Positions 1 through 6,798 of a stretch of 14,996 nucleotides of DNA are shown in pieces. Origin of the DNA: an uncultured Clostridia bacterium (GTDB lineage: Bacteria; Bacillota; Clostridia; Oscillospirales; Ruminococcaceae); contig CANQOJ010000039.1 of the NCBI GenBank assembly GCA_947625455.1, positions 1 through 14,996 of the forward strand. Direction: 5' to 3'. The position numbers and the translations under genes are program-made. The notes under the pieces were generated by a model. It did not search any database. It was not told the DNA's origin and saw only the letters and a list, made by a program, of their open reading frames with translations. Each line of letters begins with the position of its first letter. Position 1 is the stretch's first letter.

Positions 1-288
1 GTGGACGAACTGAAATCCATGCCCAAAGGTCACTTCATTGTGATGAAAACCGGATGCCATCCTATGAAAACTCGGCTTAAGCTGTTCTTCAAGTGGGGTA
101 TCCAGTTTGAGAATGCCTACTCAATTGAAGAAAAGTCCGAACGCAAGGTTCAGTATGCGGACAGCAAAGAAGTCGAGAGGGAGATAATGCGGTTATATCC
201 TCCTGTTGAACTTGAATTTAATTTTACAAAGATTTTAAATGAACCGAAAGATAAGACTATTCCCAGAACAAAGAAAAGTCCCGTGTAG
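1..288 (+). CDS. VirD4/TraG-like conjugative coupling protein, C-terminal end (5' cut by window edge)
   Basis: The 95 visible residues look like the extreme C-terminus of a type IV coupling protein, the membrane ATPase that brings relaxase-bound DNA to a conjugative channel. The support is the stretch MPKGHFIVMKTGCHPMKTRL followed by LFFKWGIQFE and a charged tail, which resembles the end of VirD4/TraG proteins of Firmicutes conjugative elements. The Walker motifs would lie upstream of the window and are not seen. The first codon is GTG, but it is only the window edge and not a real start. The gene places the left edge in or next to an integrative conjugative element. The assignment rests on sequence feel for the family, so it is moderate. 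Confidence 0.6.
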   Translation: MDELKSMPKGHFIVMKTGCHPMKTRLKLFFKWGIQFENAYSIEEKSERKVQYADSKEVEREIMRLYPPVELEFNFTKILNEPKDKTIPRTKKSPV

Positions 289-373
289 AAAAGATTTAAT
301 GAAGTTGAGGAAAAACGTCTTGCAAATCTTATACTGATTGATTTTTTAATTTCGAGCATAATCAACATTTATC

Positions 374-402
374 TTGATTTTTTGAGTTCTCTGTGCTATA
401 CT
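374..402 (+). promoter_or_regulatory. Sigma-A promoter of the ECF sigma operon
   Basis: TTGATT (374-379) and TATACT (397-402) are separated by exactly 17 bp, and the -10 is preceded by TG plus one base (extended -10). It lies about 75 bp upstream of the sigma factor start and points toward it. Confidence 0.6.
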
Positions 403-479
403 TAAAAACAGGAATTAAACGCTAAGACTGCGAAATTGTTCCAAGTTCTAAATCAACATAATAAAGGAAAGATACACAA

Positions 480-1010
480 ATGTCGAAAAATCCTGACGAA
501 GATTTTATAAAAAAGCTGTTTTCCGACTATAGACAGATGATGTTTAAGGTTGCGTACAACATCTTGGGAAATCGTTCGGATTCAGAAGATGCTGTCCAAG
601 ACGCTTTTTTGTGGATAATCAACAATATTGAAAAAATTTATGAAATACCCTGTAACGAAAGGGCTAATTATTTCGCTTCTATTATAGAACACCGTTCTAT
701 TGACATATATCGAAAACGGAACGCCCACCCAACTGAGGATATTGAAGAACAATATGATTTAAACTCAAATGAGGACCTTGAAAAAACGGTCATATCGGAT
801 ATGACCGTAGATGAAATTAAAAGTGCAATGAACGAACTGTCTAATATGGATTATGAAATACTTTACTTATATCTGTTCAAAAAATTGACTCCAAAAGAAA
901 TCAGCAAAGCAATGGATATATCCGAGTTAAATATTCGTGTATACATTTATCGGGCGAGAAAAAGGCTAATAAAAATCTTAAAAAAGCGGGGGATTAGTTA
1001 TGACATTTGA
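480..1010 (+). CDS. ECF-type RNA polymerase sigma factor
   Basis: A 176-residue sigma-70 family protein of the extracytoplasmic-function class, which redirects RNA polymerase to a dedicated set of promoters. Region 2 spans about residues 11-80 (YRQMMFKVAYNILGNRSDSE, then DAVQDAFLWI) and region 4 about 112-168 (LTPKEISKAMDISELNIRVY, then RARKRL), the helix-turn-helix that reads the -35 element. Length and two-domain layout are normal for the class. AAGGAAAG lies 8 nt before the ATG. The gene overlaps the next one by 11 nt, so the two are translationally coupled, as is usual for a sigma and its anti-sigma. Its target promoters cannot be told from the window; the secreted genes downstream are the obvious candidates. 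Confidence 0.92.
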   Translation: MSKNPDEDFIKKLFSDYRQMMFKVAYNILGNRSDSEDAVQDAFLWIINNIEKIYEIPCNERANYFASIIEHRSIDIYRKRNAHPTEDIEEQYDLNSNEDLEKTVISDMTVDEIKSAMNELSNMDYEILYLYLFKKLTPKEISKAMDISELNIRVYIYRARKRLIKILKKRGISYDI

Positions 1011-1728
1011 AGAAAAAATGGCACAAGCATTCAAAGAAACATCTGACGAAAGAGCTGACCGTCTGATGAAAGTTGAAAAAAGGCATAAATTTTCGCTTGC
1101 GTATAAAATTTGGGAATATAAAACACTTCGTGATCTTCGCCGCGGTCGCTGTGACAGCCGTTGGACTTTGCAAAAAGCAAGGAATACTGCTGCGGCAATG
1201 CTGACAGCTTTTTCTATTTTAATTTTCGGCGGGACGGCTTATGCTGCTATTGCGATTATCGGAAGATATGGAATTGAAGATAAAGTCGACTACTCTAAAG
1301 TGCTTATGGAAACATACCCCTCCGACAAAACCTCTTTTGAGGAATATTACGGATTGCCGGAAGAAGAGTGGGAACTGACAGATTACGAAATTGGGTATAG
1401 TTATACAACGCTGAATTATACACAAGATGAAAAAAAGATCTGTTTTTCTCAATACATAATAAAAGATGGCAATAACGGTAATATCAACACCGAAAAAGCC
1501 AATGTAGAAATGTTGTCGTTACATTCTGAAAACGACGGTTTTGTAATGGAATTTTCAAATAATGAAACTTTATTATATTGGATTTATGATGGATATTTGC
1601 TTAATATATCTGGCAATATAGACAAAACCAAGGCAATAAAATTGGCATATTCTACAAAAATTGTTGATTTAGAAAAAATACTTAAAAAACCTGTTACGAT
1701 ATTGTCTCTTGTTTCGCTTCCATTATAG
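1000..1728 (+). CDS. DUF4367-type membrane protein, probable anti-sigma factor
   Basis: A 242-residue protein with a basic cytoplasmic N-terminus (1-62), one transmembrane segment (about 63-87, LTAFSILIFGGTAYAAIAII) and an extracellular C-terminal part. The end (about 170-240), with FVMEFSNNETLLYWIYDGYL and then NISGNIDKTKAIKLA, fits the DUF4367 domain often encoded just after clostridial ECF sigma genes. The ATG lies inside the sigma gene's last codons. By position it is expected to hold the sigma at the membrane until a signal arrives, but no classical zinc anti-sigma HxxxCxxC motif is visible, so the mechanism is inferred from gene order. Confidence 0.75.
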   Translation: MTFEEKMAQAFKETSDERADRLMKVEKRHKFSLAYKIWEYKTLRDLRRGRCDSRWTLQKARNTAAAMLTAFSILIFGGTAYAAIAIIGRYGIEDKVDYSKVLMETYPSDKTSFEEYYGLPEEEWELTDYEIGYSYTTLNYTQDEKKICFSQYIIKDGNNGNINTEKANVEMLSLHSENDGFVMEFSNNETLLYWIYDGYLLNISGNIDKTKAIKLAYSTKIVDLEKILKKPVTILSLVSLPL

Positions 1729-1731
1729 AAA

Positions 1732-1750
1732 GGGAAAATAATGTTTTCCC
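1732..1750 (+). repeat. Intercistronic hairpin
   Basis: GGGAAAA (1732-1738) pairs with TTTTCCC (1744-1750) around a TAATG loop, between the DUF4367 gene and the strong ribosome site of the secreted-protein gene. There is no following T-run, so it is more likely an RNA stability or processing element than a terminator. Confidence 0.35.
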
Positions 1751-1768
1751 AAGCAAGGAGGTGAAAAA

Positions 1769-2194
1769 ATGAAAAAGGTATTTTCAGTGTTGGCAGTCAT
1801 TTTTCTGTGTCTTTCAATGCCGGTGAGTGCAAGTGCGAGTTCTGTTCCATCAGATATGGTTCAGCCATGCTATGAAAAAGCATTTGATACGTTATCAAGG
1901 CTTGAAATAGTGGGCAATAAAGCAATATGCGAAAGCAAGACGACATGTATGTCGAACGTAGTAAAGGTCACTGCTGTACAAACTCTTGAAAAACAAGTTT
2001 TCTTGTGGTTTTGGGGTACATACGACAATACAACATGGACTAAAACAACATACACAAATTCACTCTCTATGTCCAATACCAAGAGCGGACTTGCCGCAGG
2101 AAATTATCGTGTTAAGACGGTATTCACATTGACTGACAACAACGGAGAAACGGAAACCATTACAACCTACAGCGACGAAAAAACAGTTTCTTAA
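1769..2194 (+). CDS. Small secreted protein, Ig-like/beta-rich
   Basis: A 141-residue exported protein of unknown function. Residues 1-24 are a clear Sec signal peptide (MKKVF, hydrophobic core, SASA before the likely cleavage). The mature part is Thr/Ser-rich with alternating hydrophobics and ends in GNYRVKTVFTLTDNNGETET followed by ITTYSDEKTVS, a pattern expected of a small beta-sandwich as in other short clostridial secreted proteins. Cysteines at 34, 54 and 60 survive in the mature protein. The Shine-Dalgarno is near perfect (AAGGAGGTGA, 1755-1764), which suggests abundant product. It follows the sigma/DUF4367 pair by 40 nt, and a decayed second copy lies just downstream. Confidence 0.75.
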   Translation: MKKVFSVLAVIFLCLSMPVSASASSVPSDMVQPCYEKAFDTLSRLEIVGNKAICESKTTCMSNVVKVTAVQTLEKQVFLWFWGTYDNTTWTKTTYTNSLSMSNTKSGLAAGNYRVKTVFTLTDNNGETETITTYSDEKTVS

Positions 2195-2225
2195 CAAAGC
2201 CAAAACTTAAGTTGCTATGTAAAAC

Positions 2226-2388
2226 AGGAGGTGTTATAAAATCACAAATAAATTTTGAAGCAGATGATTAGGTATCGGTTTTCACGCTGAAAAACAGCGC
2301 GGGTAAGACTGAAACAATCACCACTTACAGCAAGGAAGTAAAAGTTCTTGAATTATTGTTCAAAGTAAAAAAGTTAATTGGAGGCTGA
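2226..2388 (+). pseudogene. Remnant of a paralogue of the upstream secreted protein
   Basis: In the frame starting at 2272 the translation reads VSVFTLKNSAGKTETITTYS and then KEVKVL, clearly homologous to the last ~24 residues of the preceding gene (VFTLTDNNGETETITTYSDE). An in-frame TAG (2269-2271) sits just before it. An intact AGGAGGTG (2226-2233) survives, but the codon where an ATG would fall is ATC (2241). The picture is a tandem duplicate that lost its start codon and most of its 5' part. Its tail now supplies the GGAGG ribosome site of the next gene. Confidence 0.7.
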
Positions 2389-2393
2389 TTTAA

Positions 2394-3317
2394 ATGACAA
2401 AAAGCAAAAGAACTCTTAAAGCTGTTACAGCAGGCTTAATGACGGCTATGCTTACATTTTCAAGCGCGGTTCAGGCGACTGAAAATTTTGATGTTCAGTC
2501 TGAAACAACGTGGGGGATTGAAGATTATGCCGAGAATATAAAAAGTATTTACAAGGCGAATTATCCCGAACAGGCAGATATTATTGACAATATAGTTGAT
2601 ACGCTCGTATTTAGTGACGAATTTGCCGGTATATTTGCGGCTGAAGGTACAACTGCATTTCAGATTGTAGAAGATTCACTGCTTGATGTACTTGCCCCTG
2701 AGCCTTCACCTCAAATTCAAACAGACGATTTATACACCACAAAGTATTTCTTCCAGCCAATTCAACAAATAAACAATTATTATTGCGGACCTGCGTCAAC
2801 GCTTATGGCATTGATGGGAAGCGGTGCAGCAGAATATAACTATGACGATGTTAAATCAAAAACAGACGAGTTGCAGACTACACTTGCAAATCAACTGGGA
2901 ACAACTCTAAGTTCGGGAACAAACATTAGCATGATAACCAAAGTATTAAATAATAATGTTCCCAGCGTAAACGGTTATAAATTCAAAACAAAAGCGTTTA
3001 CAGTTTATTCTTATCAAAGAGCTCTTGATTTTATCGAAACAAGTCTTGTTGAAGATTGTGTGCCTGTAATACGGGTTCCCGATACTGCGCTTCTTTGTTA
3101 TTACAAAGGTAAATCATTTAGTCATTATATGGTCGTAGAAGCAGTAGACTTCAATGCAGAAAGTGTTACTCTTGTTGATCCTCATTGTGATGACAAATAT
3201 TTTGGAAGACACACCATATTTTATGAAGATTTTGAGAACCTAGCAAAAAACTCTAAGGACTTCTGGGTATCGGTGTATACAAAAGTTAAAAGCGACAATA
3301 GTTACATATACGAATAA
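2394..3317 (+). CDS. Secreted C39-like cysteine peptidase
   Basis: A 307-residue exported protein with a C39_2-like (papain-fold) peptidase domain. The signal peptide is about residues 1-28 (MTKSKRTLKAVTAGLMTAML, cleavage near VQA). The catalytic triad is visible in order: Cys131 in QINNYYCGPAS, His244 in SFSHYMVVEAVD and Asp262 in LVDPHCD; the glutamine of QQIN probably forms the oxyanion hole. There is no ABC transporter fusion, so it is not a bacteriocin-exporting C39 transporter but a free, extracellular peptidase-like enzyme. Residues 30-110 are an acidic helical N-terminal region that could be a pro-region or a partner-binding part. GGAGG lies 9 nt before the ATG. Substrate unknown; the small secreted protein upstream is a possible partner. 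Confidence 0.82.
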   Translation: MTKSKRTLKAVTAGLMTAMLTFSSAVQATENFDVQSETTWGIEDYAENIKSIYKANYPEQADIIDNIVDTLVFSDEFAGIFAAEGTTAFQIVEDSLLDVLAPEPSPQIQTDDLYTTKYFFQPIQQINNYYCGPASTLMALMGSGAAEYNYDDVKSKTDELQTTLANQLGTTLSSGTNISMITKVLNNNVPSVNGYKFKTKAFTVYSYQRALDFIETSLVEDCVPVIRVPDTALLCYYKGKSFSHYMVVEAVDFNAESVTLVDPHCDDKYFGRHTIFYEDFENLAKNSKDFWVSVYTKVKSDNSYIYE

Positions 3318-3344
3318 ATTTTTAATCAAATGGAGAGTATTATC

Positions 3345-4274
3345 ATGAAAAGAAAATCTATTTTAATTCTTACAGCATTGTTTGCAATTTGCAGTCTTAC
3401 AGCTTGCAGCGAGAACGAATCCGGAAACGGCAATAGTTCAATAATCAGCAATAATTCAAATTCAGGCGCTGCCGATTCCCCAAACGACAACAGTTCGTCT
3501 GAAGATAAAAGCAAGGACGAAAGTTCAAATCCCGAAGAACAGCCCGCAGAAAAGACAGTCGGCGTTTACGGAGAAACCGAAATTCCCGACATTTCCTGCG
3601 GTGATGCCAAAACAGAGGGAAAAGCCACTATAAACGGCGAAAATGAAGCGCTCAAAGCAAGCCTTGACAGCATGGTATTTGAGAAGGTTACTTACGGCGA
3701 TTATACAGTGAAGTTGGTTGGCGATAAGGTCAGAACAGATAAGGCTAATTTCCCCGGAAGTATTTATGCCCAAAATCTTCGCGTTGAGGTTGAGAAAAAC
3801 GGTAAAAATATCGAGGGCAGCGGCAAGTATTCCGATACGGCAACATATACTTCTCAGTACCTGACTGAATACAGGCTTTTCGAGGACAAGATAGGAAGCT
3901 ATCTTGATGTATATGAATTAGAACAGCCCGTAATTGCAATGCGCTATTTTTATGATGATGACGCAGAGAGGACAGTTACAAAGACTGTAGAATTTGCGGT
4001 CATCAAAGATGATAAATTATATTCGGATTTTTCAGCAGACAGCAAGGCTGGAACAGGCGTGAACATAAATCCCGACAACAGCGGAGAAGATTTAAGTAAA
4101 ATGCTCATAGTAAATACCGAGGACAACACTTGTCGGTTAAGCGTTTTTGCGGCAGATGAGTTTACATTAACCGATAAAACCACACTTACCGACGCAGACG
4201 CAGGAATTAAATATACATTCAACTTTACGGATTTCCCACAGGCGCAGTTATATTCGACTGAAAAGATCGGATAA
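3345..4274 (+). CDS. Lipoprotein of unknown function
   Basis: A 309-residue lipoprotein beginning MKRKSILILTALFAICSLTA followed by the lipid-accepting Cys21 (lipobox LTAC). Residues 22-70 are a flexible Ser/Asn/Asp/Glu-rich linker of the kind that tethers a domain away from the membrane; the rest is a soluble, probably beta-rich domain I do not recognise. I start at 3345, not at the in-frame ATG at 3330, because GGAGAG (3332-3337) then sits 7 nt upstream and the protein opens directly with the signal peptide. It lies 27 nt after the peptidase gene and is probably cotranscribed. A broken ABC-transporter ATPase gene follows, so it may once have served with that transporter. Confidence 0.8.
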   Translation: MKRKSILILTALFAICSLTACSENESGNGNSSIISNNSNSGAADSPNDNSSSEDKSKDESSNPEEQPAEKTVGVYGETEIPDISCGDAKTEGKATINGENEALKASLDSMVFEKVTYGDYTVKLVGDKVRTDKANFPGSIYAQNLRVEVEKNGKNIEGSGKYSDTATYTSQYLTEYRLFEDKIGSYLDVYELEQPVIAMRYFYDDDAERTVTKTVEFAVIKDDKLYSDFSADSKAGTGVNINPDNSGEDLSKMLIVNTEDNTCRLSVFAADEFTLTDKTTLTDADAGIKYTFNFTDFPQAQLYSTEKIG

Positions 4275-4336
4275 TTTTTAGACAGGATTGTCCGAACATA
4301 ACGTTGCAACAACTTAATAAACAGGCTAAATAAAAA

Positions 4337-4780
4337 GTAAAACTCCAGACTGCTGACGAAGCAGATGGGGTTTTATCGACAGTCTGTTATAAATTCAGTG
4401 ACGCGCAGGCAGTCAAAGCCTTAGACAATGTCAGCTTAACAATTTCAAAAGGCGATATGACAGCGCTTATAGGCACATCAGTGCGGGAAAATCCACATTG
4501 CTTAAAATAAGCTGATTTAGCCGATTGCTTGATTTCAAAGCTGTCGGGCGGTCAAAAACAGCGCGCCGCAATTGCAAGAGCGCTTGCCGCAGATACCGAC
4601 ATTATTCTTGCTGACGAACCAACGGGTGCGCTTGACAGCAAGACAAGCGGTGAGATCATAAGTCTGCTTAAGCGTGTCAACGAAAGCGGAAAAACCGTAA
4701 TTATTGTTACGCATGACAAAAATGTTGCAGCACAGTGCGGGAGAATAATTGAAATTTCAGACGGGAAGATAATTTCTTAA
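4337..4780 (+). pseudogene. ABC transporter ATPase (LolD/MacB-like), frameshifted and internally deleted
   Basis: Two pieces of one ABC ATPase remain. The first (frame of 4337) reads CYKFSDAQAVKALDNVSLTI then SKGDMTALIGTS, the N-terminal strands up to the P-loop. At about 4480 one base is missing, and the frame of 4480 continues SAGKSTLLKIS and then stops. The second piece (from about 4529) carries the signature LSGGQKQR, Walker B IILADEPTGALDS and the H-loop VIIVTHDKN and runs to a normal C-terminus. About 85 residues between Walker A and the signature, including the Q-loop, are gone, and no start codon remains before the first piece. The usual FtsX/MacB-type permease is absent. It cannot make a working ATPase. 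Confidence 0.85.
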
Positions 4781-4804
4781 TGATATAATTTAATATTCAT
4801 ATTC

Positions 4805-4832
4805 CGCGGCAGCGATATGCTGCCGCGATATT
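4805..4832 (+). terminator. Intrinsic terminator after the ABC pseudogene
   Basis: A perfect 9-bp GC-rich stem (CGCGGCAGC 4805-4813, GCTGCCGCG 4819-4827) with a GATAT loop, followed by ATATTTT. It closes the sigma-factor locus and separates it from the repressor module. Confidence 0.65.
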
Positions 4833-4843
4833 TTGTGCAAAAA

Positions 4844-4860
4844 TTCCCGAATTTCGGGAA
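4844..4860. promoter_or_regulatory. Operator O1 (17-bp palindrome)
   Basis: TTCCCGAATTTCGGGAA is a 17-bp dyad (TTCCCGA/TCGGGAA arms around 3 bp). It lies just upstream of O2 and of the Xre repressor gene. The same arms recur at O3 upstream of the large RNA. Confidence 0.75.
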
Positions 4861-4864
4861 TTGA

Positions 4865-4881
4865 TTCCCGAAATTCGGGAA
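4865..4881. promoter_or_regulatory. Operator O2 (17-bp palindrome)
   Basis: TTCCCGAAATTCGGGAA, centre exactly 21 bp (two helical turns) from O1. It ends 17 bp before the TG of the extended -10 of the repressor promoter, so a bound dimer would cover the -35 region. This suggests autorepression. Confidence 0.75.
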
Positions 4882-4898
4882 AAATGCTTGTTAAACCC

Positions 4899-4907
4899 TG
4901 CTATAAT
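4899..4907 (+). promoter_or_regulatory. Extended -10 promoter of the Xre repressor
   Basis: TGCTATAAT is a perfect extended -10 box, 21 bp before the repressor start codon. No good -35 hexamer is present; that position overlaps O2. Confidence 0.65.
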
Positions 4908-4928
4908 ATAGACATAGGGGGTGATTTC

Positions 4929-5264
4929 TTGAAAGAGAGGGTTAACAGGCTTTACGAATTGCGAAAGAGCCGAAATTTGACGCAGCTGTCATTGTCTATT
5001 CAGCTTAATCTGTCTCTTTCAAGAATATCCGCCTACGAAAACGGAGAAAATATTCCTTGCGATGTACTTATGATCTTTGCCGAGTTTTACGGCGTTTCTA
5101 TTGATTACATACTGTACTTTTCGGATATAAAATCATCAGAAACGAATATAATGGAGTCGGAACAAAAACTGCTGGATTTTTACAGAAAACTCTCTTTGGA
5201 CTCAAAGGCTCTTATAGACTGTATGGTGAACGGATATTCACCGCAGAAAATGAATGATGACTGA
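4929..5264 (+). CDS. Xre-family HTH transcriptional repressor
   Basis: A 111-residue DNA-binding protein with an N-terminal Cro/C1-type helix-turn-helix (about residues 2-65: LYELRKSRNLTQLSLSIQLN, then LSLSRISAYENGENIP) and a short helical C-terminal part that may dimerise. It has no LexA-like peptidase domain, so induction would not be by RecA-driven self-cleavage. I choose the TTG at 4929, with AGGGGGTGA (4916-4924) 4 nt upstream; the longer frame from the ATG at 4833 would translate through both operators and the promoter. It probably binds the TTCCCGAnnnTCGGGAA sites at its own promoter and before the large RNA, acting as the phage-like switch of this module. The tyrosine recombinase converges on it from the right. 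Confidence 0.85.
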   Translation: MKERVNRLYELRKSRNLTQLSLSIQLNLSLSRISAYENGENIPCDVLMIFAEFYGVSIDYILYFSDIKSSETNIMESEQKLLDFYRKLSLDSKALIDCMVNGYSPQKMNDD

Positions 5265-5304
5265 ATAACATCGTCTAAAAAAGATAGGATACATCATGAA
5301 ATTT

Positions 5305-5331
5305 CTTTTCGCAAAATATTCAATTTTGCGA
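5305..5331. repeat. 27-bp inverted repeat, copy A (also an internal dyad)
   Basis: The 27 bp at 5305-5331 are the exact reverse complement of 6659-6685 (copy B). Each copy is itself a dyad with CGCAAAAT/ATTTTGCG arms around 5 bp. The two flank the tyrosine recombinase gene. The lack of a T-run argues against a terminator; binding sites of the recombinase, an excisionase or another regulator are likelier. Confidence 0.7.
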
Positions 5332-5342
5332 TTATTAAGTCA

Positions 5343-5370
5343 AATTCCGCGCAGCAAGCGGGATTTTTTA
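5343..5370 (+). terminator. Terminator between convergent repressor and recombinase genes
   Basis: AATTCCGC (5343-5350) pairs with GCGGGATT (5358-5365, one G-T pair) around GCAGCAA and is followed by TTTTTATTTC. It ends rightward repressor transcripts and, read on the other strand, may also slow leftward recombinase transcripts. Confidence 0.65.
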
Positions 5371-5386
5371 TTTCACTGACAAAAAA

Positions 5387-5399
5387 TCTGACGGCAAAT
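5387..5399. repeat. 13-bp direct repeat, left copy
   Basis: TCTGACGGCAAAT, identical and in the same orientation to 6534-6546. The pair brackets the recombinase reading frame, the left copy 8 bp from its stop codon. Confidence 0.6.
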
Positions 5400-5406
5400 A
5401 TACTTT

Positions 5407-6507
5407 TTATGCAACCGTGAACATTGAAGATAACGTCCTCATACATTCGGCTTTTCGTTCCATAGAGGAATGAACGTAGCGGTTAAGAGTAATTTCAACG
5501 GAAGAATGTCCCAAAATTTCCGACAGCGTTTTTACGTCAACGCCTAATGCTATGCAGTTGGTCGCAAACAAATGTCTTAGGGAATGAAAAGTTACTTCGG
5601 ATAAATTAAGTTCGTTCAGAATACGTTTAAAGCGGTATTGCATAACTCTCGGCTCGACAATTCTCATCGAACCCGAAAGCAGATAACAGCTGCTGTTTGC
5701 TTTTATGTTTTTCAAAAGCGGAATAATAAACTCAGGCAAGGGAATTTCACGAGCAGACGAATTGCTTTTCGGCGAGGTTATTATCAGCTTTGTTGCGGTA
5801 TTACCGCATATATTTTTAACGCGCTGAACTGTATTTCTGACTGTCAAAATCTTTTTTTCAAGGTCAATATTCTCCCACTTCAGCGCACAAAGTTCTCCTA
5901 TACGAATACCTGTTGCTGAAGATAATAAAATACCGACATTGGAAGGTGTCGGATCTGCTGTTAAATAACTGTTAAGCAGAGTTTGCTCTTTTTTATCGAG
6001 CAGCTCTTTTTCTTTTGCCTTGCCTTTTGGAATGGATATAAACTCGGACTTGTCCTCATATCTGAAACACTTTTTTGCAAATCTGCACACCGTTCTAATA
6101 AGCCCCGCAATATCTGCGACGTACTTAGCCGAAAGACCGTATGAAAGTTTATTCTGAATAAATGCATTAAGATTTTCAGCCGTCAGCTTATCGTAAGGCG
6201 TTTTTCCAAGCGACAAGCAGATGTGTTTTTCAAACTTCATACGGTAATTCATATAGGTCGATTCCTTGACTTTCAGACATATGTCGGCGAACCATATCGC
6301 AAAAAGATTATTCAGCGTCAGATTTTTCGGAACATCCGAAACCGCCGGTTTAACGCGCTTTTCCGCTAACTTTGCTTTAGCTTCGGCATAGGTTTTTCCG
6401 TAAACCGAGGAATACTTAAACGTGCCGTCAGCTTTGACTTCGCATTTGTATCTGCCCTCCCACCTGCCGTCTTTCCTTTTGTAAATATTTTCTCCGTGTC
6501 TTGCCAT
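5407..6507 (-). CDS. int: Tyrosine recombinase / site-specific integrase
   Basis: A 366-residue phage-type integrase. An AP2-like arm-binding domain (about 1-50, IYKRKDGRWEGRYKCEVKAD) is followed by a core-binding SAM-like domain (about 60-155) and the catalytic domain (165-366). The active-site residues are all present: Arg202 in TGIRIGEL, Lys247 as a candidate, His308 and Arg311 in HSLRH, His334 in LGHSS, and the nucleophile Tyr344 in LNRYVH. Length is normal and nothing looks broken. The ribosome site AGGGGTG lies 5 nt before the ATG. It is read away from the large RNA and toward the repressor. It presumably integrates and excises the element to which the repressor belongs; no excisionase gene is recognisable nearby. 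Confidence 0.92.
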   Translation of the reverse strand: MARHGENIYKRKDGRWEGRYKCEVKADGTFKYSSVYGKTYAEAKAKLAEKRVKPAVSDVPKNLTLNNLFAIWFADICLKVKESTYMNYRMKFEKHICLSLGKTPYDKLTAENLNAFIQNKLSYGLSAKYVADIAGLIRTVCRFAKKCFRYEDKSEFISIPKGKAKEKELLDKKEQTLLNSYLTADPTPSNVGILLSSATGIRIGELCALKWENIDLEKKILTVRNTVQRVKNICGNTATKLIITSPKSNSSAREIPLPEFIIPLLKNIKANSSCYLLSGSMRIVEPRVMQYRFKRILNELNLSEVTFHSLRHLFATNCIALGVDVKTLSEILGHSSVEITLNRYVHSSMERKAECMRTLSSMFTVA

Positions 6508-6533
6508 TGTTACACCCCTGTTCCGACAACATT

Positions 6534-6546
6534 TCTGACGGCAAAT
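6534..6546. repeat. 13-bp direct repeat, right copy
   Basis: TCTGACGGCAAAT, second copy, 26 bp upstream of the recombinase start codon. See 5387-5399. Confidence 0.6.
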
Positions 6547-6658
6547 TCACATTAAAAAGAGCATTTTTATTGAATTTAACCTCAAAAATTGGTTGTCTGT
6601 AATTGATTTTTTGTTTATTCAGAACTTTAGAATTACGGTTTTAAGCCAAATTTGCCTT

Positions 6659-6685
6659 TCGCAAAATTGAATATTTTGCGAAAAG
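6659..6685. repeat. 27-bp inverted repeat, copy B (hairpin in the recombinase leader)
   Basis: Exact reverse complement of 5305-5331. Locally the arms extend to TTTCGCAAAAT (6657-6667)/ATTTTGCGAAA (6673-6683), with a further GCC/GGC beyond one bulged A. It begins a few bases after the predicted start of the leftward recombinase transcript, so it would fold at the very 5' end of that mRNA. Confidence 0.7.
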
Positions 6686-6695
6686 GCATACCTCA

Positions 6696-6724
6696 ATTAT
6701 ATCACAGTATGTTGGCATATTCAA
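6696..6724 (-). promoter_or_regulatory. Leftward promoter of the tyrosine recombinase
   Basis: Read on the minus strand: TTGAAT (6724-6719), 17 bp, TATAAT (6701-6696), with TGA directly before the -10 (extended -10). The predicted start near 6689 gives a ~180-nt leader, long for a simple gene. O3 begins 19 bp beyond the -35. Confidence 0.65.
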
Positions 6725-6743
6725 ATTACCGCGTTATGACAAA

Positions 6744-6760
6744 TTCCCGAAAAACGGGAA
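6744..6760. promoter_or_regulatory. Operator O3 (17-bp palindrome)
   Basis: TTCCCGAAAAACGGGAA, same arms as O1/O2 with one mismatch in the dyad. It lies between the leftward recombinase promoter and the rightward promoter of the large RNA. Confidence 0.7.
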
Positions 6761-6764
6761 TCAA

Positions 6765-6781
6765 TTCCCGAAATACGAAAA
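6765..6781. promoter_or_regulatory. Operator O4 (degenerate half-palindrome)
   Basis: TTCCCGAAATACGAAAA keeps the left arm of O2 exactly and a weakened right arm. Its centre is 21 bp from O3, the same spacing as O1-O2, and it ends 17 bp before the TG of the downstream extended -10, the same distance as O2. Confidence 0.6.
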
Positions 6782-6798
6782 TTTTTTGTGATTATTTA

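Noticed and set aside
3950..4312. 120-residue minus-strand frame opposite the lipoprotein
   Set aside because: It is antisense to a clear lipoprotein gene, is Ser/Val-rich as expected of a shadow frame, and lacks a supported start.
4833..4928. N-terminal extension of the Xre repressor from the ATG at 4833
   Set aside because: It would translate through both operators and the promoter; the TTG at 4929 has the ribosome site and starts at the natural helix-turn-helix boundary.
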